Source: Comamonadaceae bacterium M7527
GTDB taxonomy: Bacteria > Pseudomonadota > Gammaproteobacteria > Burkholderiales > Burkholderiaceae_C
Direction of reading: 5' to 3'
Assembly (NCBI GenBank): GCA_021044545.1
Contig: CP087990.1
Location: 806,001 to 870,000, forward strand
Length of the DNA: 64,000 bases
This document shows, piece after piece, positions 35,656-44,905 of the stretch. The translations under genes were made by a program, and so were the position numbers. Each line of letters opens with the position of its first letter. The stretch's first letter is position 1. Under the pieces are notes generated by a model. That model was given only the letters and a program-made list of their open reading frames with translations. It made no database searches and was not told the origin of the DNA.

Positions 35656-36909
35656 ATGAACCATGACCAAGACCCTGCCGTACTGTTGGAGTCATTTCCA
35701 GCGGTGTCCCGTTCATTGCGCCTGGCGTTGGTGACAGAGACCTACCCACCAGAGGTCAACGGTGTAGCCATCACCTTGCACCGTTTGGTGCATGGCTTGC
35801 GCGCCAACAACCACCACATTCAACTGGTGCGCCCACGACAAACAGTGGACACAGAGGCCGCCATTCAAGACGGCTTTGCGCCATTGCTGACCAAGGGGTT
35901 TCCCATTCCCAAATATCCGCACTTGCGTTTGGGCGCGCCTGCTAGAAAATTGCTAATGGCCAACTGGCAAGTCAATCGGCCTGATCTGGTTCACATAGCA
36001 ACCGAAGGGCCATTGGGCTGGTCTGCACTCAAAGTGGCGCGCAAGCTCAAGCTGCCCGTGACCAGTGACTTTCGAACCAACTTTGACACCTACAGCCGCC
36101 ACTACGGCATGGCTTGGCTCAAAAAGCCCATTGGTGCGTATTTGCGACGCTTTCACAACCTGTGCGATGCCACCATGGTGCCCACCGCCAAGTTGCGCGA
36201 CGAACTCAGCCAACGCGACTTTGAGCGCCTGCAAGTGGTCGCTCGCGGCGTAGACACTACGCTGTTCAACCCCAGCAAACGCAGCGCTGAGCTTCGCCAA
36301 TCGTGGGGGGTACGGGGCAATCAACCCGTGGCGCTGTCTGTTGGGCGCTTGGCCACAGAAAAGAACTTGCCGCTATTGGTACAGGCGGCACACGCCATGC
36401 GCAACGCCAACCCCGATGTCTCGTTGGTCGTGGTTGGAGACGGCCCGGCAAGGCAAGGCTTTCAGCAGCAGTGTCCGTTTGCCATCATGGCGGGCTTTCA
36501 AACGGGCGAGGCCCTGGCACAACACTACGCCAGCGCAGACGTATTTTTATTTCCGAGCTTGAGCGAGACCTTTGGCAACGTTACGCTGGAGGCTGCTGCA
36601 AGCGGCCTGGCAATCAGCGCATTTGATTACGCCGCCGCCAGCGAACTCATCGTCCACCAAGACAATGGCTTGGTGGCCGCTATCGACAAGCCGCAAGACT
36701 TTATAACAAACGCTGTGGAACTGGCCACCAATACAGCCCTGCGACACAAGCTGCGCAGCAACGCCAACGCCAGCACGCAGCGCATGGCTTGGGACGCCAT
36801 TGTGAATCAGGTGCAAGACACATGGCTAGAGCTACTGCGCACCTCACACACAGGCCCCAGCCAGCGCATTGGAACCCACACCGACTACGGCACAGCACCG
36901 CAGGTGTAA
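35656..36909 (+). CDS. GT4 family glycosyltransferase (Agt-like candidate)
   Basis: GT-B retaining glycosyltransferase, 417 residues. The N-terminal acceptor domain has LALVTETYPPEVNGVAITLH; the C-terminal donor domain has VALSVGRLATEKNLPLLVQA, LVVVGDGPARQGF and the EX7E motif in FPSLSETFGNVTLEAAASGL. It lies between genes for a PlcP-like phosphatase, UDP-glucose dehydrogenase and a membrane protein, behind a Pho-box-like site. In known remodelling pathways a GT4 enzyme (Agt) glycosylates diacylglycerol; that role here is inference. Start uncertain: GTG or TTG codons closer to RLALVTET are alternatives. Confidence 0.82.
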   Translation: MNHDQDPAVLLESFPAVSRSLRLALVTETYPPEVNGVAITLHRLVHGLRANNHHIQLVRPRQTVDTEAAIQDGFAPLLTKGFPIPKYPHLRLGAPARKLLMANWQVNRPDLVHIATEGPLGWSALKVARKLKLPVTSDFRTNFDTYSRHYGMAWLKKPIGAYLRRFHNLCDATMVPTAKLRDELSQRDFERLQVVARGVDTTLFNPSKRSAELRQSWGVRGNQPVALSVGRLATEKNLPLLVQAAHAMRNANPDVSLVVVGDGPARQGFQQQCPFAIMAGFQTGEALAQHYASADVFLFPSLSETFGNVTLEAAASGLAISAFDYAAASELIVHQDNGLVAAIDKPQDFITNAVELATNTALRHKLRSNANASTQRMAWDAIVNQVQDTWLELLRTSHTGPSQRIGTHTDYGTAPQV

Positions 36910-36978
36910 CCCTCCGTCACGCTGAGCAAGTGCCCGCCCAAGCCATCGCGCCAAGCGTTGGCTTGGGTTCTCTGTGCA

Positions 36979-38415
36979 TCAAGCCGCCGATATGTTGACA
37001 GCGGATCCTGGCAAACTTGTTGTTGAGCCACCAGCAGCTTGGGCCAGTGCATTGCGCCTGCCAACACCTTGGTATACCAGGCCCGCTTGCTGCATACGCT
37101 CAGGCGCAAAGATGTTGCGGCCATCAATCACCACGGGTTGGCGCAACAAAGCTTTGATGCGGTCCAGACTCACCATTTGAAACTCCTCCCACTCTGTCAT
37201 CACGACCAAGGCATGAGCGCCATGCAAGGCATCCAGCGCACTGTCCACAAATGAGATGCCAGGGTGGATTTCTGCTGCCACGCCCATGTCTGCTTGCAAC
37301 ACGCGCTTGGCTTCATTCATGGCAACAGGATCGTATAAGCGCACCCGCGCACCCTTTTCCAGCAACGCTTTAATCACCACTCGGCTGGGCGCTTCACGCA
37401 TGTCATTGGTATTGGGCTTGAATGCCAAACCCCACATCGCCAAGGTAACACCGCGCAAATCATCTGCAACCAATCGACGAATGTGTGGCAACAGCACTGA
37501 TTTTTGGGCATTGTTCACACGCTCTGTGGCTTCAACAATGTGCATGTCGAGGCCTCGCAGCTTGGCAGAATGGGCCAGTGCGTGTGTATCTTTTGGAAAG
37601 CAGCTGCCGCCGTAACCGGTTCCTGCTTTCAAAAAGCTGGGGCCTATGCGCTTATCGCTGCCTATGCCACGTCGAATGGCGTCAATATCCGCATTCACAT
37701 GGCCAGCCAGCGCGGCCATTTCGTTCATAAAGGAAATACGTGTGGCCAACATGGCATTGGCGGCGTACTTGGTGAGCTCTGCGCTGGCCGTGTCCATCCA
37801 CATGATCTGCTCCGGGCGCTTGACCAGGGGTTTATAGATGTCGCCCATCAAGGCCTTGGCTCGCAAGCCAGCCTCGTTCGCTGACACACCAATGACCACA
37901 CGGTCAGGGTGTAAAAAGTCGTCAATCGCATCGCCTTCGCGCAAAAACTCAGGGTTTGAGACCACAGCAGCGTGTACGTTGTGATCCACTTGTCGCTCAC
38001 ACAACACGCCTGCAATGGTTTGCTCCACCAACTGCGCAGCACCTACTGGCACGGTTGACTTGTTGACCACCACTTTGGAGCTGGTCATAACGCGTGCAAT
38101 GTCTGTGGCCGCTTGCAGCACGTGGCGCATATCTGCCGAGCCATCTTCCATGGGTGGTGTTCCCACAGCAATGAAGACAACTTGCGCGTGCTCCACGGCA
38201 CGCTGCAAAGAAGCCGTGAATTGCAAGCGGTGAGCCGCTGCGTTGTGCTGAACCATGACATCCAGGCCTGGCTCATGTATGGGCACAGAGCCCGCTTGCA
38301 GCAATGTAATGCGCCCCAAATCCTGGTCCACGACCATCACATCATGCCCAACTTCAGCCAGGCAAACAGCAGTCACCAAGCCAACGTAACCCGCACCTAT
38401 CACCGCAATTTTCAT
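36979..38415 (-). CDS. ugd: UDP-glucose 6-dehydrogenase
   Basis: NAD-dependent four-electron oxidation of UDP-glucose to UDP-glucuronate. The start MKIAVIGAGYVGLVTAVCLA gives 478 residues; the longer open frame runs into the upstream Pho-box-like region. Catalytic Cys is in GTGYGGSCFPKDTHAL, with VNKSTVPVGAAQLVEQ and LAMWGLAFKPNTNDMREAPS elsewhere. It is convergent with the GT4 gene and divergent from the PlcP-like gene. In this setting it most plausibly supplies UDP-glucuronate for a glucuronosyl lipid, though capsule or LPS use cannot be excluded. Confidence 0.94.
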   Translation of the reverse strand: MKIAVIGAGYVGLVTAVCLAEVGHDVMVVDQDLGRITLLQAGSVPIHEPGLDVMVQHNAAAHRLQFTASLQRAVEHAQVVFIAVGTPPMEDGSADMRHVLQAATDIARVMTSSKVVVNKSTVPVGAAQLVEQTIAGVLCERQVDHNVHAAVVSNPEFLREGDAIDDFLHPDRVVIGVSANEAGLRAKALMGDIYKPLVKRPEQIMWMDTASAELTKYAANAMLATRISFMNEMAALAGHVNADIDAIRRGIGSDKRIGPSFLKAGTGYGGSCFPKDTHALAHSAKLRGLDMHIVEATERVNNAQKSVLLPHIRRLVADDLRGVTLAMWGLAFKPNTNDMREAPSRVVIKALLEKGARVRLYDPVAMNEAKRVLQADMGVAAEIHPGISFVDSALDALHGAHALVVMTEWEEFQMVSLDRIKALLRQPVVIDGRNIFAPERMQQAGLVYQGVGRRNALAQAAGGSTTSLPGSAVNISAA

Positions 38416-38464
38416 GAAAGCACTCCAAGTAGTTGTGCCGCAATGGTGGTAACCCAACATGAAT

Positions 38465-38497
38465 CTTTGGTGACGTTTTTGTGAAACTTGTATGACG
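38465..38497 (-). promoter_or_regulatory. Pho-box-like array D
   Basis: Three contiguous 11-mers on the minus strand: CGTCATACAAG, TTTCACAAAAA, CGTCACCAAAG. The array ends about 50 bases before the ugd start. It is one of the most regular arrays in the locus. Confidence 0.65.
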
Positions 38498-38516
38498 TTG
38501 CATCTGTGCGTCAGTC

Positions 38517-38538
38517 CTGCCGCATATCTGTCACAAAA
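38517..38538 (+). promoter_or_regulatory. Pho-box-like array E
   Basis: CTGCCGCATAT followed directly by CTGTCACAAAA on the plus strand, about 55 bases upstream of the PlcP-like gene. The first repeat is degenerate, so this is the weakest of the five. Confidence 0.45.
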
Positions 38539-38592
38539 GCTTGCAACCATCTGCTAGTCAATCACTGAGACTTCGCAACATCTTCAAGCACC

Positions 38593-39405
38593 ATGACAAC
38601 CATCACACACCACAGAGCCTTGTTCATCTCAGACATTCACCTGGGCACAAAGGGATGCCAAGCCGAGGCGTTGCTGGAATTTTTTAAACACAATGAAGCC
38701 GACTATTTGTACCTGGTTGGAGACATCATTGACGGCTGGCAGCTGCGCAAACGTTGGTACTGGCCACAGGCACACAACGATGTGGTTCAAAAAATTTTGC
38801 GCAAGGCACGCAAAGGTTGCAAAGTAACCTTTGTGCCCGGCAACCACGATGAATTCATGCGCCCATTTGTGGAGCACAACTTTGGCGATATCGCCATTGA
38901 AAAAGAAGCCGTGCACACCAAAGCGGACGGACAAAAATTACTGGTCATTCATGGCGACGAGTTTGACGGTGTCATACAGTGTGCCAAGTGGCTGGCCTAT
39001 ACAGGTGACACCTTGTATACCTTCTCGCTAAGCGTAAACCGCTGGCTCAACCGCCTGCGTCGTCGCTTGGGCATGCCTTACTGGTCGCTATCAGCTTACC
39101 TAAAGCTGCGCGTTAAAAAAGCCGTAAGCTACGTCACAAGCTTTGAAATTGCTGTGGCCCAAGAGGCCGGCAAGAGAGGCTTTCAGGGCGTTGTATGCGG
39201 ACACATACACCACGCAGAAATACGCGACATAGACGGCTTGACCTACTGCAACGATGGTGATTGGGTTGAAAGCCTCAGCGCATTGGCAGAAGACCACAAC
39301 GGCACATTGAGCCTGATTCGCTGGGAAGACCGCTTGCTGCCCCAAGAAACGGGTAGCCAGCAAATCAGCATGGACGAGGCGCTGGCAAGCGTCAAATCGG
39401 CTTAG
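38593..39405 (+). CDS. plcP: PlcP-like calcineurin-type phosphoesterase (phospholipase C candidate)
   Basis: Metallophosphoesterase of 270 residues with the five metal-binding blocks: ISDIHLG, YLVGDIIDGW, VPGNHDEFM, LLVIHGDEFD and GHIHHAEI. The family is often labelled UDP-2,3-diacylglucosamine hydrolase (LpxH). The middle (WLNRLRRRLGMPYWSLSAYL, KLRVKKAVSYVTSFE) and length fit PlcP better; PlcP cleaves phospholipids to diacylglycerol under phosphate starvation in rhizobia and marine bacteria. The Pho-box-like site upstream and the GT4 and ugd neighbours favour PlcP. LpxH paralogue remains the alternative. Confidence 0.72.
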   Translation: MTTITHHRALFISDIHLGTKGCQAEALLEFFKHNEADYLYLVGDIIDGWQLRKRWYWPQAHNDVVQKILRKARKGCKVTFVPGNHDEFMRPFVEHNFGDIAIEKEAVHTKADGQKLLVIHGDEFDGVIQCAKWLAYTGDTLYTFSLSVNRWLNRLRRRLGMPYWSLSAYLKLRVKKAVSYVTSFEIAVAQEAGKRGFQGVVCGHIHHAEIRDIDGLTYCNDGDWVESLSALAEDHNGTLSLIRWEDRLLPQETGSQQISMDEALASVKSA

Positions 39406-39434
39406 CCACTCTGGCAGCCACAACTGCCAGGCAA

Positions 39435-39482
39435 TAAAAAACCCCAGTAGCACTTGGCTTATGCCAAGCAATACTGGGGTTT
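39435..39482. terminator. Bidirectional terminator between plcP and tRNA-Val
   Basis: AACCCCAGTA/TACTGGGGTT with an inner CTTGGC/GCCAAG arm. On the minus strand it ends in six T and terminates tRNA-Val; on the plus strand it follows the PlcP-like gene. Confidence 0.85.
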
Positions 39483-39487
39483 GTGTG

Positions 39488-39564
39488 TGGTAGGCGGTAC
39501 TAGATTCGAACTAGCGACCCCCACCATGTCAAGGTGGTGCTCTAACCAACTGAGCTAACCGCCT
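39488..39564 (-). tRNA. tRNA-Val (anticodon GAC)
   Basis: A 77-base tRNA on the minus strand: acceptor AGGCGGT, D-arm TTAGCTCAGTTGGTTAGAG, anticodon stem CCACC/GGTGG with loop TTGACAT (anticodon GAC), T-arm with GTTCGAATC, discriminator A and encoded CCA. Confidence 0.96.
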
Positions 39565-39692
39565 GCGCTGTATTTAGCGTAGCCCCAAATTATAGCAGTA
39601 GCCAAAGCTGTCTGTTGAATAGGCGCACATATTTATGGAACAAAAACTGGGCCCACGCTCATTTAAGCAATACGCCAACGCAATTCTTGCCA

Positions 39693-41974
39693 CTAATGCC
39701 TCTTGGCACTGCGCACGCCACTGACATCGGCCAGCAAACCCAAGACCTTGTTCAAGCGCTTGGCATCTGAAATTTGCACGGTAAACGTCATTTGCGCCAA
39801 GCCTTTGGGGGAATGGGTGTTCACGCCTATGACATTCATTTTTTCACGGGCAAACACATCGGATATGTCGCGCAGCAAGCCAGATCTGTCCTGTGCCTCA
39901 ATGCGCACATCAACAGGGTACAGCGCGACCTCACCGACTTTTTGTCCGCCCCAAGTCACCTCGATAATGCGGTCGCCGTGTGTGCGGGTGAGGTGTAAAA
40001 AATCAGCGCAGTTGGCGCGGTGAATGCTCACGCCCCGCCCCTTGGTCACAAAACCACCTATGGCGTCTGGCGGTGCAGGCCTGCAGCACTTTGCCATTTG
40101 CGTCAGCAATGAGTCCACGCCCACCACCAACACACCGCCGCGTGCCGGCTTGTTGGCGGCTTTATCTGCATTGGTCTTGGCCAGCAGTTTTTCGTCAAAC
40201 TCAGGCTCTGGTTCAGCTGGACGCAGCTGAGCTTCAATGGCGCGCAAAGAGAACTCGTCTTTGCCAACCACTTCAAACAACTGGGCAGCACTATCAAAGC
40301 CCAACTGCTGGGCCAAGTCTTCCAGCTTGGTGGCGGTCTTGCCTTCACGTTGCAGCGTTTTTTCCACCAACTCGCGGCCTTTGGCCACGTTCTCGGCTGC
40401 GGCAAGCGCGTTGAACCACGCCCGCACCTTGCTGCGAGACCGTGAGCTGACCAAATAGCCGTTGTTGGGGTTGAGCCAATCGCGTGATGGCCCACCTTCC
40501 TTGACGGTGACCACTTCTACGGTTTGGCCGTTTTGCAACGCGGTGGTCAGCGGCACCATGGCTCCATCCACCCGCGCACCCCGGCAGCGGTGGCCTACAT
40601 TGGTGTGCACCGCGTAGGCAAAGTCTATGGGTGTGGCGCCTTTGGGCAGTTCCACTACTGCGGCGTTGGGGGTCAGTACGTAAATGCGGTCGTCAAACAA
40701 GCCACTGGCAGCGCCACTCATGTCGCGCTCCCAAGCCAGCAGCTGGCGCAGCACTGCAATTTTGCCGTCGTAGCAGAGCTGGCGCTCACACCGGAGTAGC
40801 CTTTGGTCCCTGCCTCCTTGTAAGCCCAGTGTGCGGCCACACCGCTCTCAGCATGCTCGTGCATACCACTAGAACGAATTTGAATCTCCATGGTCAAGCC
40901 GTCAGCATCGCGCACAACAGTGTGAAGCGACTGGTAACCATTGGGCTTGGGCTTGGCAATGTAGTCGTCAAACTCTTCCAAAATGGGCACGTATTGCTGA
41001 TGCACATACGCCAAGGCGGTGTAGCAAGCGTCCACGTCTGGCACGACGATGCGCAAGGCGCGGATGTCAAACACATGATCAAAATCCAGCGACTTGCCGC
41101 GCATTTTTTTGACAATGCTGTGAATGTGTTTGGGTCGCCCCGAGACCTGCGCATCGACACCTTGCTTTCGCAAAGCGGTCTGCACATGTTGCACAGCGGC
41201 GGCCATGTACACCTCACGCTCGCCGCGTTTTTCATCCAGCAAACGCGCAATTTGTTTGTAGGTTACAGGCTCTAAAAAGCGAAAGGCCAGGTCTTCCACT
41301 TCCCACTTGATCTGCCAAATACCCAAGCGGTTGGCCAGGGGGGCAAACACATTTAAAGCCTCTTGCGCCACCGAAAAATCTGGCGTGGTTTTGCTTGCCG
41401 CGTAGTAGCGCAGTGTTTGCAAACGCGATGCCAGGCGCAACATCACCACACGTAAGTCGCGAGAAAACGCCAGCAGCATTTTGCGCACGTTTTCAGTTTG
41501 GTTGAGCGCCAAGCTTGTGGCCAACTCGCTGGTGGGCGTGATCGCCTTGCCCACCAAAGCACCCGGTGTTTGCAGTCGCGCCTGGCGCTGCAGATGAATC
41601 AGCTTGTTGACCTCAACGGCCAGGTCTGCGTAGCTGTCACCAAAGGCGCGCGCAATCACCTCGCGCGGGCGCTGCAAGTGGGCGCACGCGTACACCAAAT
41701 AGGCTGCGGCTTGCATGGCCTCAGAGCCGCCAATGGTGCGCAAAATAGCCGCTACCGCGCTGGCGTGGGCAAGTACGTTCTCGCCAGAAGCCATTGTCTC
41801 GTTGGCCAGCAAAGGCTGTGCAAAACTGCGCGCGCGCACGAGTGCGTCGTCGCCGGCTTGCTCAAATGCCATGTCAGCCGCCGACACAATGGCCGCGCTG
41901 GCTACTTGACCACCGTGGTCTGCGTGGCCTACCTGCTCTGTAAGGCCTTTGGATGAGCCCTTGGCAACGCTCAT
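39693..41974 (-). pseudogene. relA: (p)ppGpp synthetase RelA, one frameshift
   Basis: Stringent-response enzyme, in two frames. The first part has a degenerate HD region without the HD motif, and the synthetase domain (FDIRALRIVVPDV, EEFDDYIAKPKPNGYQSLHT). The ExDD motif there is the RelA type rather than the SpoT type. The second part holds TGS (IYVLTPNAAVVELPKGATPI), helical, zinc-finger-like and ACT domains. The break near 40774 is repaired by one added base: SSxYDGKIAVLRQLLAWE. GGAG precedes the chosen ATG, which overlaps the hydrolase stop as ATGA. If real, the break would separate the synthetase from its ribosome-sensing half. Confidence 0.9.
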
Positions 41975-42900
41975 TCGCACTCCAACAAAAAGTTACGCAC
42001 GACCGTTTGTTGGTCTGGCGCAATCAAGGTGGGTGCATGACCCACGCCCTCGAATACGTGCAGTGTGGCTTTAGGTCCACGCTGGCACATGGCTTGCGCA
42101 GTTTGTGCGCTGAGCAGGTCAGAACTGGCGCCGCGCAGCAGCAATGTGGGCGCGCGTATAGCGTCATAGGCGGCCCACAACGCGGCCTCACCTTGCTCTA
42201 CCAAGGCCTGCGCGCCCGGCGCAGACAAGCTCTCAAACGCTTTGGCAATACTGGGGTCGTAGTGCAGCACAAACTGACCGTCGCGCTGCACCACCATGGG
42301 TTTTGACAGCGCCAGCCACTGCTCTGGCGTGTGTGGGCCAAAACCACTGGATAGTGCCCACATGGCGTCGGCTGCCGCCTGAACAGACTCAAATGGCTTG
42401 GATTTACCCACGTACTGCCCAATACGCGCCAGGCCCTCAAAGCTCAGTGCTGGTCCTACATCGTTGAGTACCAGCTTGCGAATGGGCAAGGCCAACACAC
42501 CGTCTGGCAACGACGACACCGCCATGCCAATGAGTCCCCCCATGCTTGTGCCTACCCAGTCCAGGGTGGCAATGCCATGCTGCGCTTTGAGTTGTGCAAT
42601 CAAGCCCATGTGGTCGCCCGCATAAGTCGGCACGCCGTACAGCGAGGCGTCAGCCAGCCAGTCGCTTTGGCCACGCCCCACCACGTCGGTACACACCACG
42701 GTGACGTGTTGTGCCAGGTCTTGCGCCAACGCATCAAAGTCGCGCCCTTGACGCGTAAGGCCGTGCACACAAAGCACTGCGTGCTGCGGGTTGGCGCACT
42801 GCGGGCTTTGCCACAACCAATAGGCCATGCGATGCGTCTCGGCCCGCAGAGATGCCGCTGGCAAGTTGTCTACATACAGTAATGTGGGTGTCAGCGACAT
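41971..42900 (-). CDS. Alpha/beta hydrolase
   Basis: Alpha/beta-hydrolase fold protein of 309 residues from MSLTPTLLYV. The oxyanion segment VLCVHGLTRQGRDFDALAQ, nucleophile elbow DWVGTSMGGLIGM with Ser, and the late His in FEGVGHAPTL are present. There is no signal peptide. It is translationally coupled to relA by a 4-base overlap and divergent from bdhA. The substrate is unknown; an ester or a 3-hydroxybutyrate-type oligomer would suit its neighbour but is speculation. Confidence 0.85.
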   Translation of the reverse strand: MSLTPTLLYVDNLPAASLRAETHRMAYWLWQSPQCANPQHAVLCVHGLTRQGRDFDALAQDLAQHVTVVCTDVVGRGQSDWLADASLYGVPTYAGDHMGLIAQLKAQHGIATLDWVGTSMGGLIGMAVSSLPDGVLALPIRKLVLNDVGPALSFEGLARIGQYVGKSKPFESVQAAADAMWALSSGFGPHTPEQWLALSKPMVVQRDGQFVLHYDPSIAKAFESLSAPGAQALVEQGEAALWAAYDAIRAPTLLLRGASSDLLSAQTAQAMCQRGPKATLHVFEGVGHAPTLIAPDQQTVVRNFLLECE

Positions 42901-42987
42901 ACCAAGTCCATGGAGATAATAAGTGGCAGCAGCAGCGAATGTTTCGATGCAGTCCTTATTCACATCGTACTGGAATAGACGTACCCC

Positions 42988-43775
42988 ATGACCAACAACA
43001 CGCAATCTTTGGTGGGCAAAACAGCCCTAGTGACAGGCTCAACCAGCGGTATTGGCCTGGGTATTGCAAAAAAGCTGGCGGCTCAGGGCGCCAACATCAT
43101 GCTCAACGGGTTTGGCGAGTACCAAGCCGCCCATGACGAGATTGCCGCCATGGGCGTGCAAGTCGACTACCACGGTGCAGACATGAGCAAACCCGATGAA
43201 ATCGAAGCGCTGATGGCAGCTACCGCCAAACGCTTTGGTCGTTGCGATGTGTTGGTCAACAACGCCGGCATCAGCACGTCGCTACCGTGCAAGACTTCCC
43301 TGCCGAGCGTTGGGATGCGGTGATTGCCATCAACTTGAGCAGCGCTTTTCACACCAGCCGTCTGGCGTTACCCGCCATGCAGCAGGCCAACTGGGGACGC
43401 ATCATCAACATTGCATCGGTACATGGTTTGGTGGGCTCCGCTCAAAAGTCAGCCTATGTGGCGGCCAAGCACGGCATTGTGGGCTTGACCAAAGTCACGG
43501 CGCTTGAAAACGCCACCACTGGCGTGACCTGCAATGCGATTTGCCCAGGCTGGGTGCTCACGCCGCTGGTACAAAAGCAGGTTGACGCACGCGCCCAATC
43601 GCTGGGTATCTCCAACGAAGAGGCCAAGCGTAGTTTGCTGGCTGAAAAAGAACCGTCTATGCAGTTCACCACGCCAGAAGAATTGGGCGACCTGGCCGTA
43701 TTTTTGTGCGGACCAGCTAGCAACAACATCCGTGGCGTGGCATGGCAAATGGACGGCGGTTGGTCGGCTCAGTAA
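42988..43775 (+). pseudogene. bdhA: 3-hydroxybutyrate dehydrogenase, one frameshift
   Basis: Short-chain dehydrogenase oxidising 3-hydroxybutyrate to acetoacetate during PHB use. The N-terminal frame has TALVTGSTSGIGLGIAKKLA and VLVNNAGI; the second frame continues with QHVATVQDFPAERWDAVIAI, the catalytic SAYVAAKHGIVG and the C-terminal AWQMDGGWSAQ. One missing C near 43272 (ATC-CAG to ATCAG) explains the shift. Length after repair is about 262 residues, normal for the family. The repaired protein looks fully functional, so an assembly error is likely. Confidence 0.88.
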
Positions 43776-43804
43776 GCCCAAGCCGCCCCACCTGCGCGCG
43801 CTGT

Positions 43805-44713
43805 TCAAGCGTGCGCGTCTGTCGCCTGCGTGGCAACTGGTGCTGTGTGTTCGCCAAGCACACGGTCTCTTGCCATTTGACGCAGCAAATGGCGCTCGCC
43901 AGTGGTCAAAGGCCTGTGCAGCGCATCCCGGCCAGCGGCCAACAAGCTGCGGTCAATTTCTTGTGGCAAGCCACGAGACTGCGGCACCAGTTCCTTTAAG
44001 TCATCACGCTCATAGCTATCAGACTTATCCCACCACGCATCCACCACCGCCTGCATGGTGACGCGCGCGTCACCTGCAGGCTGGGCGTGGTCCACACGGC
44101 TTTGACTGTGGCTATGCGAGCGGCCCTCGCCCATGGCAGCACTCAGCTCAGAGCTGGTAACAACCACACGTCTATCGGCTGCACGCAACAAGCGCGACCA
44201 GTCCGGGTCAGACTGCTGCAGCTTGTAAAACTGGTGCACGCTTTCGTCGCACAGCAAGTGCACACGCACACCACGCAAACGCGCAGCGTCAATCGCACCA
44301 ATCAAGCGCTCGTCATCAGACGCAATCAATACATGCACGCAGGCGTTATTGGTGCTAAGCGCCTCTAAATCGCGCAACATGGCGGCCAAGACAGGGCCGC
44401 CCTCGTCTGCCATATCAGCAGCCACCAAACGCAAACACTGATCATCTACCAGCGCATTGTCGTCAAGCTCTGAATACCAGTAAGTGCGCACCAACTGGGC
44501 GTACACACCCGCTGCGGGCAACGCCTGTGACAACAAAGCAGACACTGCATTACGGTTGTAATTCGCCTTGCCACTGCCCGCACCGGTTAGCCAGGCTAAA
44601 AAGCGCGCGTCCACCAAGGCCACGCAAGTGGGCAGCGTATGACGGGGCTGCTGGTGGCTGCCAAAAGAATTGTGCGCGCGCGGCGTGCGTGGGGAATTGT
44701 TATGGGTGTCCAT
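43805..44713 (-). CDS. NYN/PIN-like domain protein
   Basis: A protein of 302 residues from MDTHNNSP. The N-terminal half resembles NYN (LabA/DUF88) nuclease-like domains: CVALVDARFLAWLTGAG with an early Asp, LDDNALVDDQCLRLVAADMA, then VLIASDDERLIGAIDAARLR with the SDD acidic motif and RGVRVHLLCDES. The C-terminal half is charged and has no recognised fold. A role in RNA processing is typical of the domain but not shown for this protein. The start has only a weak ribosome site. Confidence 0.7.
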   Translation of the reverse strand: MDTHNNSPRTPRAHNSFGSHQQPRHTLPTCVALVDARFLAWLTGAGSGKANYNRNAVSALLSQALPAAGVYAQLVRTYWYSELDDNALVDDQCLRLVAADMADEGGPVLAAMLRDLEALSTNNACVHVLIASDDERLIGAIDAARLRGVRVHLLCDESVHQFYKLQQSDPDWSRLLRAADRRVVVTSSELSAAMGEGRSHSHSQSRVDHAQPAGDARVTMQAVVDAWWDKSDSYERDDLKELVPQSRGLPQEIDRSLLAAGRDALHRPLTTGERHLLRQMARDRVLGEHTAPVATQATDAHA

Positions 44714-44905
44714 GGCAGCTAAGGGGTAAAAATAATGGCAACCGAGGCAGACACGGTTGCAGGGGGATGGCACTTTAAAAAGAGTTATAGCTGGTTAGTG
44801 TAGCCAAATCAGTGCCGCAGCGCATGAAGGGCGCATGTTATGCCGGCGACTCAGCGCTGCATCCCAACACTGCCCTGACCGGCGCGCCTGCGCTTTTTCA
44901 GCGCG

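Noticed and set aside
38593..39405. Annotation of the phosphoesterase as LpxH
   Set aside because: Length, the central WLNRLRRRLGMPYWSLSAYL segment and the locus fit PlcP better; LpxH is kept only as an alternative.
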